NCBI GenBank assembly: GCA_036494465.1
Contig: DASXOJ010000115.1
Coordinates: forward strand, 1-64,000
Origin: CAJCJE01 sp036494465
GTDB taxonomy: Bacteria > Actinomycetota > Actinomycetes > Mycobacteriales > Pseudonocardiaceae
Direction of reading: 5' to 3'
DNA length: 64,000 bases
Each line of letters begins with the position of its first letter. Position 1 is the first letter of the stretch. Of this stretch, positions 32,906 through 40,530 are shown in pieces. The position numbers and the translations under genes were made by a program. Under the pieces are notes generated by a model. It had not been told where the DNA came from and did not search any database. It was given only the letters and a program-made list of their open reading frames with translations.

Positions 32906-34474
32906 ATGGAGCACGCCAGGCCGGCCCGTCGAGCCGCTGACCATGATCGCGTTCCGGACATCGTGCCCGAGGTGCTGCGCGACTCCGGCCAACCGCTGGA
33001 CCAGGCGGTCACGCGGCGGGCCGAAGCCGAACTCGGTGGCGATTTCAGCCGGGTCCGGGTGCACGCCGACGACAGGGCAGCGGCGTCCGCGCGGGCGATC
33101 GGCGCGACCGCCTACACCCTCGGCAGGGACATCGTCTTCGACGCGGGCCGCTACGCCCCCGGCACCAGCGCGGGCGAGGACCTCCTGCGCCACGAACTCA
33201 CCCACGTTCAGCAGGCGCCGCACAGCGCGACCGGCCCGTTGCGGCTCGGCGGCCCGGGCGATCTGGCCGAGCACCAGACCGACCTGGTGGATGCGGGCAA
33301 CGTCATCCGCCGCCAACCCACCTCGTCCGAGGAGTTGACGCCGAGGGAGATCATGGACCGGTTCGTGCACTCCACCTCCACCGCCGACTTCACGCTCCGG
33401 CTCGGCCTCGGACCGGTCCGCGACGACGTGCTCTACGCCTACCTGCGACGCAAGGGTTTCGGGCCCCGGCAGGACGAGTTCAAGAACATGCCGCACGCCG
33501 ACGTCGGACGACCGGGGGACGAGATCGTCGGCAGGATCGTCCAGCGGGAGTCGCCGGACGGGATGGGGTTCGTCGGGACCTACGAACGCGGGACCGCGCG
33601 CGAACTGGATCAGCGCCAGGCCGACGCGAACGAGCAGACCCAGTTGATGCTCATCGCCAACTTCATGACCATCCTGGCCGGCACGCACATCGACACGATC
33701 ACGCCCGGCCCGGCGACCCCGGAGCTGGTAGCGGAAGCCATGCCCAATCCGCGATCCGCGGCAGGCAAGCGGATGGCGACGATGCTCGGGCCAGAGCCGG
33801 GGCTCCGCCCGATCGCGGGCGCGAACGAGGTGACGCAGGCGCGCGAACTCGGGGTATCGCATCCTCGCCTGCTGGCGGAGTACGAACAGCTCGCGAACGC
33901 CAAGCTCCCGAACATCATCCGCGACGCGACCGAGGGCGAGCGCTCGACCGCCAACCGGCGGGAACTGACCCGGCTCCGCGCCGAGTTCCAGGATCTGATG
34001 AACCAGGTGGGCGGCGCGCCGACATTGACCGCGCGGCAACGCGTCGACGCCGAGCGCATCCTGAACAAGGCGCGCCCGCTGGGTCGCGCCCAGTACGCCA
34101 ACCTGCGCACCAAGATCAACCAGCGGTTGCGGGCTGATCCGCAGCTCAAGGAGATCGCCGACCGGTTGATCAGGATGGGCGACGCAGCAGACGACCAGCG
34201 CGGCGCGTTGCAGGTACTGGTCAACGACCCCAGAACCGGTGCGACCAGCTACGAGCCGCTCAACCTGGAGCACAAGATCCGCGAGACCGACAACCCGTGG
34301 GCCACCAAGTCACCCGGCAACCTGGTGGTGTCGGACGCGCCGCAGAACCAGCAGTACCTGGAGAGCCTGCGTGAACTCGGCTCCATCTGGCCCAGCGGCG
34401 ATCAGGTCGAGGATTTCGTGGTCCGCCACCAACTCAACAACGAGGACGTCAACTTCCGGCCGGGGAGCCGCTGA
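32906..34474 (+). CDS. DUF4157 protein, putative toxin/effector
   Basis: A 522-residue protein. Residues about 27-105 are DUF4157: GQPLDQAVTRRAEAELG, FSRVRVHADDRAAASARAIGATAYT and a zinc-peptidase-like HELTH at 96-100. DUF4157 heads many polymorphic toxins and extracellular contractile-injection-system cargoes. The middle is long and helical. The last about 70 residues hold LEHKIRETDNPW, then GNLVVSDAPQNQQYL (His456, Asn472, Asn481), a spacing like that of HNH-type nuclease toxins; this part is a guess. No injection-system structural genes lie in the window. The next gene, 43 bases on, encodes a small membrane protein that could be an immunity factor. Confidence 0.75.
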   Translation: MEHARPARRAADHDRVPDIVPEVLRDSGQPLDQAVTRRAEAELGGDFSRVRVHADDRAAASARAIGATAYTLGRDIVFDAGRYAPGTSAGEDLLRHELTHVQQAPHSATGPLRLGGPGDLAEHQTDLVDAGNVIRRQPTSSEELTPREIMDRFVHSTSTADFTLRLGLGPVRDDVLYAYLRRKGFGPRQDEFKNMPHADVGRPGDEIVGRIVQRESPDGMGFVGTYERGTARELDQRQADANEQTQLMLIANFMTILAGTHIDTITPGPATPELVAEAMPNPRSAAGKRMATMLGPEPGLRPIAGANEVTQARELGVSHPRLLAEYEQLANAKLPNIIRDATEGERSTANRRELTRLRAEFQDLMNQVGGAPTLTARQRVDAERILNKARPLGRAQYANLRTKINQRLRADPQLKEIADRLIRMGDAADDQRGALQVLVNDPRTGATSYEPLNLEHKIRETDNPWATKSPGNLVVSDAPQNQQYLESLRELGSIWPSGDQVEDFVVRHQLNNEDVNFRPGSR

Positions 34475-34517
34475 CGATACGTTGCACCCGCCGGCGATCA
34501 GAGCACGGGAGCACACC

Positions 34518-35000
34518 TTGTCGTCATGGGAGAACTTCGCGGTCATCGTCGGTGGAGCGGCAGCCGCGTTGCTCGGCCTGCTGTTCATCGCCATCTCGAT
34601 CAGGGTGAACCTGGTCGCCGCGTCCACCGAGTTGCGCAGCAGGGCCGCCCAGATCCTGGTGTTGTTCGGCGCGGTGCTGGTCGTCGCGATCCTGCTGGTC
34701 GTGCCCGAACAGCCGATGCCGGTGCTCGGCGCCGAGTTCGTGGTACTCGCGCTGGGCATGGGCGTCGGGCTGCACCTGCTGGAACGCCGCGCCGGTGAAC
34801 TCTCCGGCGACCAGCGCATCGGACCGGTGCTCGAACTGGTCTCCCCGAACACGATCACCGCCCTGCCGCTGCTCGCCACCGGCATCATCCTGATCTGCGA
34901 CCAGCAGTGGGGCCTCTACGTACTGGTCGTGCCGGTGCTCGCCGCGTTCGTCGGCGGTCTCACCAACGCATGGCTGTTCATGGTCCGGTTGCACGACTGA
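34518..35000 (+). CDS. Small four-helix membrane protein
   Basis: A 160-residue protein read from TTG at 34518, with GGGAG six bases upstream. It begins LSSWENFAVIVGGAAAALLG and has four to five hydrophobic helices, with a short cytoplasmic-type loop ERRAGELSGDQRIG. This type is common in actinobacteria and has no known function. It follows the DUF4157 gene on the same strand and might protect the producer (inference from position only). Its 3' end overlaps the convergent TetR gene by 23 bases. Confidence 0.7.
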   Translation: MSSWENFAVIVGGAAAALLGLLFIAISIRVNLVAASTELRSRAAQILVLFGAVLVVAILLVVPEQPMPVLGAEFVVLALGMGVGLHLLERRAGELSGDQRIGPVLELVSPNTITALPLLATGIILICDQQWGLYVLVVPVLAAFVGGLTNAWLFMVRLHD

Positions 35001-35556
35001 CGCGCAGCCCGTCGGTGAACTGCGCGGTGCGCCGGTCGTAGTCCGCGCGGTCGGGTTTGCCCAGTTGGCGTAGGGCGAGGCCGTTGGCGATGTCGGCGTA
35101 GTACAGGTCGCCGACCGTGACGTCCGCGCGCAGCACACCCGCTTCGTGACCGCGCCGGAACAGCTTCTCGGTGGCCTCGGTGGCCGCGTTGCCGAGCGCG
35201 ACCAGTTGCGGCGAGTTCGGATACGCCATCAGCAGCGCGTCGGTGAACGCGGGCTCGCGGTACTGCAGGTCGCGGCGCGAGTAGATGCAGCGCCGGATGC
35301 TCTTCCACGGGTCCTCGATGCCCAGCGCCCATTCCATGATCGCGTACAGCTCGGTGGCGACGAGGTCGCCGATGACCGCGTCGATCAATCCGTCCCGGCC
35401 GCCGAAGCGGTTGTAGATGGTCGCCTTGCTGACCCCGGCCGCTGCCGCGATCTCTTCCAGCGGCGTGTCCAGGCCGCGTCCGCGGAACGCGTCGATGGCG
35501 GCGGCGCGGATCTGCGCCACGTTGCGGGCGGCATCGGCACGGAGGTGGTCTGGCAC
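34978..35556 (-). CDS. TetR-family transcriptional regulator
   Basis: A 192-residue protein with GTG start. The N-terminal helix-turn-helix is IRAAAIDAFRGRGLDTPLEEIAAAAGVSKATIYNRFGGRDGLIDAV, followed by an alpha-helical ligand domain. It is divergent from an SDR gene; the 53 bases between them hold two overlapping palindromes. It therefore very likely represses the SDR and itself. Ligand unknown. Confidence 0.9.
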   Translation of the reverse strand: MPDHLRADAARNVAQIRAAAIDAFRGRGLDTPLEEIAAAAGVSKATIYNRFGGRDGLIDAVIGDLVATELYAIMEWALGIEDPWKSIRRCIYSRRDLQYREPAFTDALLMAYPNSPQLVALGNAATEATEKLFRRGHEAGVLRADVTVGDLYYADIANGLALRQLGKPDRADYDRRTAQFTDGLRVSRATGP

Positions 35557-35570
35557 TCGCCTACTCTAAC

Positions 35571-35609
35571 AAGTTGACTCGGCTGTCAAGTTAACCCTAG
35601 GGTCAACTT
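35571..35609. promoter_or_regulatory. Overlapping TetR operators on a leaderless promoter
   Basis: At 35588-35609 AAGTTAACCCT and AGGGTCAACTT form a 22-bp palindrome with 20 symmetric positions. A weaker copy, AAGTTGAC-N6-GTCAAGTT, at 35571-35592 shares its last five bases. TTGACT (35573-35578) and TAGGGT (35598-35603) form a -35/-10 pair with 19-base spacing, six bases before the SDR ATG at 35610, so repressor would cover the promoter and the message would be leaderless. Confidence 0.75.
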
Positions 35610-36323
35610 ATGACCTCAACGATTGCCGTGTTCGGCGCAGGCCCTGGTCTCGGTCAAGCTGTCGCCCGCCGTTACGCCAGCGAGGGCTGGCGCGTCGTCC
35701 TCGTCGCCCGCCATCGCGACCACCTCGACCAGTTGGCCAAGGAGATCGGCGAGAACGCGCACGTGTTCACCGCCGACATGGCCGACACCGAGACCGTGCC
35801 CGCGTTGGCACGGCAGATCCGCGGCGCCGTCGGTGACCTGGACGCGATCTACTACGGCGTCGGCGTCGGCGCCTTCGTGCCAGCCGCCGACCTGGCCCGT
35901 GAACACGTCGAGAACTGCCTGCCGGTCTCGGTGTACTCACTGCTGGCGCTCGTGCGCGAGTTCCTGCCCGCCATGCTCGAACGCGGGCGCGGCGCCATCC
36001 TCAGCGCGCAGGGCGCGAGCGCGGTGCGCGGCATGCCGCACCGCAGCGGTCCCGGTCCGGCCATCGCGGCGCAGCGCAACTACCTCGAATCGCTGGAGCG
36101 CGAGGTCGCCGACCGCAACGTCTACATCGGACGGCTCTACATCGGTGCCGCGATCACCGGCAGCGCCTGGCACGCCTCCTACGAACAAGCTCGCGCCAAT
36201 GGCACGGCCACCTACGAAGTCGCCATCGTCGAGGCAGATCAGTTGGCCGAGCAGCTCTGGACCATGCACGCCAACGCGGGCCCGGCCGAAACCACCTACC
36301 CGGATCCGCTGTTCCAGCGCTGA
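35610..36323 (+). CDS. Atypical short-chain dehydrogenase/reductase
   Basis: A 237-residue Rossmann protein. FGAGPGLGQAVARRYA is the glycine-rich cofactor loop and VLVARHRDHLDQLAKEIG follows, suggesting NADP preference by the Arg. The usual YxxxK catalytic pair is missing: the equivalent stretch is GPGPAIAAQRNYLESLERE. It may thus be a divergent or non-catalytic SDR. Expression is probably controlled by the divergent TetR protein. The ATG directly follows the operator and has no ribosome site, consistent with leaderless translation. Stop codons of this and the SIS gene lie five bases apart. Confidence 0.85.
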   Translation: MTSTIAVFGAGPGLGQAVARRYASEGWRVVLVARHRDHLDQLAKEIGENAHVFTADMADTETVPALARQIRGAVGDLDAIYYGVGVGAFVPAADLAREHVENCLPVSVYSLLALVREFLPAMLERGRGAILSAQGASAVRGMPHRSGPGPAIAAQRNYLESLEREVADRNVYIGRLYIGAAITGSAWHASYEQARANGTATYEVAIVEADQLAEQLWTMHANAGPAETTYPDPLFQR

Positions 36324-36328
36324 GAACG

Positions 36329-37207
36329 TCAGGCCAGGATGACCGACCGGGTCAGGTTGCGCGGCTGATCCGGGTCGTTCCCCTTCGCGGTGGCGATCGC
36401 GACCGCGAGGCGCTGCGCGCGGATCAGGTCGGCCATCGGGTCCAGCGGCGAGGTGACCACCGTGCCACCGGTCGCCGCGACCTGATCCGCCATGCCCGCA
36501 GGGAGTTCGCCGAACATCCAGGTCACCCGGCCAGGGCCGGTGATGCTGATCGGCCCGTGCCGGTACTCCATCGCCGGATAGGACTCGGTCCACGCGGTCG
36601 CGGCCTCACGCATCTTCAACGCTGCCTCGGCGGCGATGCCCACCGTCCATCCGCGACCGAGAAACGTGAACTGCTCCGCTTCGACCAGTTCGGCCGGTAA
36701 CGCCTCGGCGAGTGCACGGCCCGCGTCGGCGATGGCGGCGTCCAGGTTCTCGCCGAGGTGCGCGCGCAGCAGAGCGAGCTGGCTGGTCGCGAACCGGGTC
36801 TGCACAACGGATTTCTCGTCCGCGAAGTCCAGCACCACGACCTCGTCGGCCAGCGTCATCACCGGAGTTTCCGGATCGGCGGTGATGGCCGTCGTCGGCA
36901 CGCTGCCGTGCAACGCGCCGAGCAGATCGAGCACCTCGGTTGTCGTGCCGGAACGGGTCAACGCGAGCACCCGGTCGTAGTGGCGGCCGCTCGGCCATTC
37001 GGAGGCGCAGAACGCGTCGGTCTCACCGAGCCCGGCGCGTTCGCGCAGGGTGGCATAGCTCTGCGCGATGAACCAGGACGTGCCGCAACCGGTAACCGCC
37101 ACCCGCTCGCCGGGCTGGGGGAGCCGGTCGGCAACGGTGGGGGCCAGTGCGACGGCGCGCCGCCAGCGGTCGGGCTGGCTGGCGATCTCCTGCTCGGTGT
37201 GCGTCAC
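36329..37207 (-). CDS. SIS-domain sugar isomerase/deaminase, AgaS-like
   Basis: A 292-residue protein with GTG start and GAGGAGG upstream. It has two SIS halves: VAVTGCGTSWFIAQSYA and LALTRSGTTTEVLDLL in the first, FLGRGWTVGIAAEAALKMREAA and MEYRHGPISI in the second. The ExRHGP motif is typical of GlmS-type isomerases and of AgaS, which converts galactosamine-6-phosphate to tagatose-6-phosphate with loss of ammonia. It is divergent from a sugar ABC transporter, with a candidate DeoR site between them. No amidotransferase domain, so not GlmS. GlmS-like deglycase activity on other amino sugars or Amadori products is an alternative. Confidence 0.85.
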   Translation of the reverse strand: MTHTEQEIASQPDRWRRAVALAPTVADRLPQPGERVAVTGCGTSWFIAQSYATLRERAGLGETDAFCASEWPSGRHYDRVLALTRSGTTTEVLDLLGALHGSVPTTAITADPETPVMTLADEVVVLDFADEKSVVQTRFATSQLALLRAHLGENLDAAIADAGRALAEALPAELVEAEQFTFLGRGWTVGIAAEAALKMREAATAWTESYPAMEYRHGPISITGPGRVTWMFGELPAGMADQVAATGGTVVTSPLDPMADLIRAQRLAVAIATAKGNDPDQPRNLTRSVILA

Positions 37208-37226
37208 AGAGCCTCCTCACGACATG

Positions 37227-37248
37227 TGTGCGCATAAGTGCGTGTTTT
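37227..37248. promoter_or_regulatory. Candidate DeoR operator, site C (SIS/ABC promoter)
   Basis: TGTGCGCATAAGTGCGTG and the following TTTT match site A at 18 of 22 positions. It lies 20 bases upstream of the SIS gene and 146 bases before the transporter. A separate 5-3-5 palindrome, GCACA-TAC-TGTGC, is at 37314-37326, closer to the transporter. Confidence 0.6.
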
Positions 37249-37393
37249 CGGCTTGAATCGTACATCAATGAGCAGTCCATGGGTACAGAACTGTTGATTG
37301 ATGCTGGGAATTGGCACATACTGTGCGGCACCAAGCGACGGGCACGCAGCTTTGCGCGCGACCCGGACAGATCGAACCTAAGGGTGGTACCGC

Positions 37394-38677
37394 GTGAAAC
37401 GGCGTGCGATGACAGCAATGTTGGGAGTCGGTCTGTGCGCCGCGTTAGCGCTCGCCGGCTGCGGTGGTGGCGGTTCCGGCTCGGGCAGCGGCAGCCAGAC
37501 CAAGACGATCACGTTCGTCGCGGCCGAGTACAGCGACGCGACCGCGCCGTACTGGCAGAACCTGGCGAAGGCGTTCGAGCAGAAGAACCCGGGCTACACG
37601 GTCAACGTGAACGTGCAGAACTGGAACAACATCGAGGACTACGTCAAGAACCTGGTGCAGAACCACCAGCAGCCCGACGTCCTCAACGTCGACCACTGGA
37701 TCGACTTCGCGCAGGACAACCTGCTCTACAAGGCATCCGATGTGCTGTCCGGCCAGACCATGTCGGACATGCTGCCCAATCCCAAGAAGATCGGCACCTA
37801 CCAGGGCACCCAGTACGGCATCCCGTTCATCCTGTCCACGCGGCTGATGTACTACAGCAAGGACTGGTTCACCAAGGCCGGTCTGGACCCGAACAAGCCG
37901 CCGACCACCTGGGCGGAACTGACCGCCGACGCGCAGAAGCTCAAGGCCGCAGGCTGCCCCGAGCCCTACGGCATGCCGCTGGGCAGCGAAGAGGCGCAGG
38001 CCGAAACCATGGAATGGATGCTCGGCAACGGTGGCGGATTCGTTGACAACCAAGGCAAATGGGCGCTGAACAGCTCGCAGAACGTCGCCGCGGTCAGCGA
38101 GATGGCCAGCCTCGTCTCCGCAGGCCTCACCGAACCCAACCCCGGTTCCGTCGACCGCACCGCGGGCACCTGGGCCGACTTCGAGGCAGGCCGGGTCGGC
38201 ATGATGCTCGGTCACATGACGCCCATGGAGGACATCGCCACCAAGAAGCTGCCGGTCGGCTACGGCCTCGCGCCGGCCGCGGGCAAGAGCGGCCCGGTCA
38301 CCAGCACGCTGGGCGTCGGCGACTTCATCATGGCGTTCAACAACGGTGACGGCGCCAACAAGGACGCGGTCTCCAAGTGGCTGAACTTCGTGTTCGAACA
38401 GCAGAACTACGCGCAGTTCCTGACCAACGAGAAGTTCCTGCCGGTCACCCAGTCCGCGTTGACCGCGATGAACTCCGACCCCGCCGACGCCAACCTCAAG
38501 CCGTTCCTGAACGTGCTGCCGAGCGCGGTGTTCTACCCGCAGACCGACCCGGCCTGGCCGACTGTCGAGGACGCGATCAAGCACCAGATCGGCACGGCGG
38601 TCCAGGGTTCTTCGCCCGCCAGCGTGCTGGGCGCGTTGCAGCAGGCCGCGCAAAAGGCCGAGCAGAACGGTGGCTGA
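37394..38677 (+). CDS. Sugar ABC transporter substrate-binding lipoprotein
   Basis: A 427-residue family 1 extracellular solute-binding protein with GTG start. The lipobox LAGC places the lipidated Cys at residue 23, followed by a Gly/Ser linker. TITFVAAEYSDATAPYWQNLAKAFEQKNPGYTV is the usual first lobe, and GIPFILSTRLMYYSKDWFTKAGLDPNKPPTTWAEL the hinge region typical of MalE/UgpB-like proteins. It captures a sugar or oligosaccharide outside the membrane for the two permeases encoded next. No ATPase gene is present, so a shared ATPase such as MsiK is probably used. Context points to an amino-galactoside. Confidence 0.9.
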   Translation: MKRRAMTAMLGVGLCAALALAGCGGGGSGSGSGSQTKTITFVAAEYSDATAPYWQNLAKAFEQKNPGYTVNVNVQNWNNIEDYVKNLVQNHQQPDVLNVDHWIDFAQDNLLYKASDVLSGQTMSDMLPNPKKIGTYQGTQYGIPFILSTRLMYYSKDWFTKAGLDPNKPPTTWAELTADAQKLKAAGCPEPYGMPLGSEEAQAETMEWMLGNGGGFVDNQGKWALNSSQNVAAVSEMASLVSAGLTEPNPGSVDRTAGTWADFEAGRVGMMLGHMTPMEDIATKKLPVGYGLAPAAGKSGPVTSTLGVGDFIMAFNNGDGANKDAVSKWLNFVFEQQNYAQFLTNEKFLPVTQSALTAMNSDPADANLKPFLNVLPSAVFYPQTDPAWPTVEDAIKHQIGTAVQGSSPASVLGALQQAAQKAEQNGG

Positions 38678-39584
38678 ACTCGGCTCATTCCGGGGCAGTA
38701 GGCGCGGCGCCCGCTTCGTGCGGGCGCTCGCGCCGCTCCCGTGGTTGCTGCCCGCGCTGGTGTTGATCGGCGGGGTGGTGCTGTGGCCGGTGGTGGAGAT
38801 GGCGCGCACCTCGTTCCTGCGCATCGGCACCTCCGGCTACGTGCGCGGCTCGGCCGGTATCACCCGCTACACCGAACTGTTCAGCGAACCGGCCTTCCCA
38901 CACGTCCTGCTGCGCACGCTCGAATGGGTCGTTGTGGTCGTCGCGGCCACCGTGCTCATCTCCCTGTTGCTCGCCCAGCTACTCAACCGCAAGTTCCTCG
39001 GCCGCACGGTTGTCCGCTGGGCACTGATCGTTCCCTGGGCGGCATCGGTGGTGATGTCCTCGATCATCTTCAAATGGATCCTGGACTGGTCGCACGGCGT
39101 GTTCAACACGCTGCTGCTCGACCTGCACCTGATCAGCAAACCCGTCGACTGGCTCGGCACGCCAACCTCCGCGTTCTGGTGGATGGTCGGCGTCGCTGTG
39201 TTCGTCTCGGTGCCCTTCACCACCTACGTGTGTCTCGCCGGTTTACAGACCATCCCGGCCGACGTCTACGAAGCGGCCGAAGTGGACGGTTCGTCGCGCT
39301 GGAACACCTACCTGCGGATCACGCTTCCGTTGCTGCGCCCGGCATTGCTGGTCGGCTCGGTGATCAACATCATCAACGTGTTCAACTCCTTCCCGATCAT
39401 CTACACCATGTACACCGGCGCGGGCTACGACGCGGACACCACGACCACGTTCATGTACAAGCTCAAGGACACCGACATCGGCGAATCGGCGGCGGCTGCC
39501 GTCGTCAACTTCGTGCTGGTGATCGTGTTCGTGCTGTTCTACCTGAAAGCAACGCGCTGGAACGAGGCGGTGGCCAAGAATTGA
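38670..39584 (+). CDS. Sugar ABC permease, MalF/UgpA type
   Basis: A 304-residue membrane protein with GTG start that overlaps the binding-protein gene by eight bases. It has six helices; the cytoplasmic EAA loop is YEAAEVDGSSRWNTYLRITLPLLRP, the coupling site for the ATPase. Charged N-terminus FRGSRRGARFVR precedes the first helix. It forms a heterodimer with the next permease. Confidence 0.92.
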   Translation: MAELGSFRGSRRGARFVRALAPLPWLLPALVLIGGVVLWPVVEMARTSFLRIGTSGYVRGSAGITRYTELFSEPAFPHVLLRTLEWVVVVVAATVLISLLLAQLLNRKFLGRTVVRWALIVPWAASVVMSSIIFKWILDWSHGVFNTLLLDLHLISKPVDWLGTPTSAFWWMVGVAVFVSVPFTTYVCLAGLQTIPADVYEAAEVDGSSRWNTYLRITLPLLRPALLVGSVINIINVFNSFPIIYTMYTGAGYDADTTTTFMYKLKDTDIGESAAAAVVNFVLVIVFVLFYLKATRWNEAVAKN

Positions 39585-40477
39585 CCGCGACCATCACCAA
39601 CCGTCCACACCGGACCGCAACGCCTGCGCGGCGCACCGCGCAGCCGAGGAAGTACCCGCTCGGCAAGGTGTTGCTCACCGGCCTCGCCTGGCTGATCGGC
39701 GTCTTCTTCCTCGCGCCCTACCTGGTCATGTTCACCACCGCGCTCAAACCAGCGAGCGAACTGGGCGCGTCGCCCGCCACGTTCTTCCCGAACCACTGGG
39801 ACTGGGCCAACTTCATCGACGTCTGGGCCTGGCAGGGTCACTCGGTGCTGACCAGCCTCAAGGTCACGCTGATGATCGCGGGCGCGTCCACGCTCATCGT
39901 CGTGCTGGTGTCCATTCCGGCCGCCTACTACACCGCGCGGCACCAGTTCCGCGGTCGCACGCCGTTCCTGCTACTGGTCCTGATCACCCAGATGTTCGCG
40001 CCGACCGCGCTGGTCGTCGGCCTCTACCGCGAGTTCCTCCAGCTGAACCTGGTGAACAGCTACCTCGCCCTGATCCTGGTCAACGCGGGCTTCAACCTCG
40101 CGTTCTCGATCTGGATCCTGCAGGGCTACTTCACGAGCATCCCGGTCGAACTGGAAGAGGCCGCGATGCTGGACGGGCTCGGCCGGTTCGGGTCGATGAT
40201 GCGGGTGACGCTGCCGCTGGCCGCGCCCGGCATCGTCACCGCGGTCATCTTCACGTTCATCGCGGCGTGGAACGAGTTCGTGGTCGCGTTGACCCTGACC
40301 ACCACACCGGATCACCAGCCCCTCACCGTCACCCTCGACCGGTTCATCGGCGCGTACCACATCGACTGGCAGTTCCTGTTCGCCGGATCGATCTTCGCGG
40401 TCGTACCGGTGGTGGTGCTGTTCGCACTGATCGAGCGGTACCTGGTGGGTGGTCTCACGGCGGGCAGCGTCAAGTAG
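39581..40477 (+). CDS. Sugar ABC permease, MalG/UgpE type
   Basis: A 298-residue protein read from TTG at 39581, which overlaps the previous stop as TTGA. After a basic, Thr/Arg-rich cytoplasmic tail come six helices; the EAA loop is LEEAAMLDGLGRFGSMMRVTLPLAAPG. It is the second half of the importer. The operon ends here without an ATPase gene. The next gene is a hydrolase 49 bases on. Confidence 0.92.
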   Translation: MTATITNRPHRTATPARRTAQPRKYPLGKVLLTGLAWLIGVFFLAPYLVMFTTALKPASELGASPATFFPNHWDWANFIDVWAWQGHSVLTSLKVTLMIAGASTLIVVLVSIPAAYYTARHQFRGRTPFLLLVLITQMFAPTALVVGLYREFLQLNLVNSYLALILVNAGFNLAFSIWILQGYFTSIPVELEEAAMLDGLGRFGSMMRVTLPLAAPGIVTAVIFTFIAAWNEFVVALTLTTTPDHQPLTVTLDRFIGAYHIDWQFLFAGSIFAVVPVVVLFALIERYLVGGLTAGSVK

Positions 40478-40503
40478 CACGAAAGTATTGGCAGGATGGA
40501 GCC

Positions 40504-40530
40504 ATGCATCACGATTGGCTCCGGCGGTGA
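40504..40530 (+). CDS. Possible 8-residue leader peptide
   Basis: ATG CAT CAC GAT TGG CTC CGG CGG TGA encodes MHHDWLRR. A GGATGGAG ribosome-like site lies just before it, and its TGA overlaps the GTG start of the hydrolase as GTGA. This layout would couple translation of the hydrolase, whose own start has no ribosome site. Only position supports it. Confidence 0.35.
   Translation: MHHDWLRR

Noticed and set aside
32906..35000. A complete contractile injection system
   Set aside because: Only the DUF4157 protein is present; no sheath, tube, baseplate or AAA genes in the window.
36329..37207. Glucosamine-6-phosphate synthase (GlmS)
   Set aside because: The glutamine amidotransferase domain is absent and the length fits AgaS-like SIS proteins.
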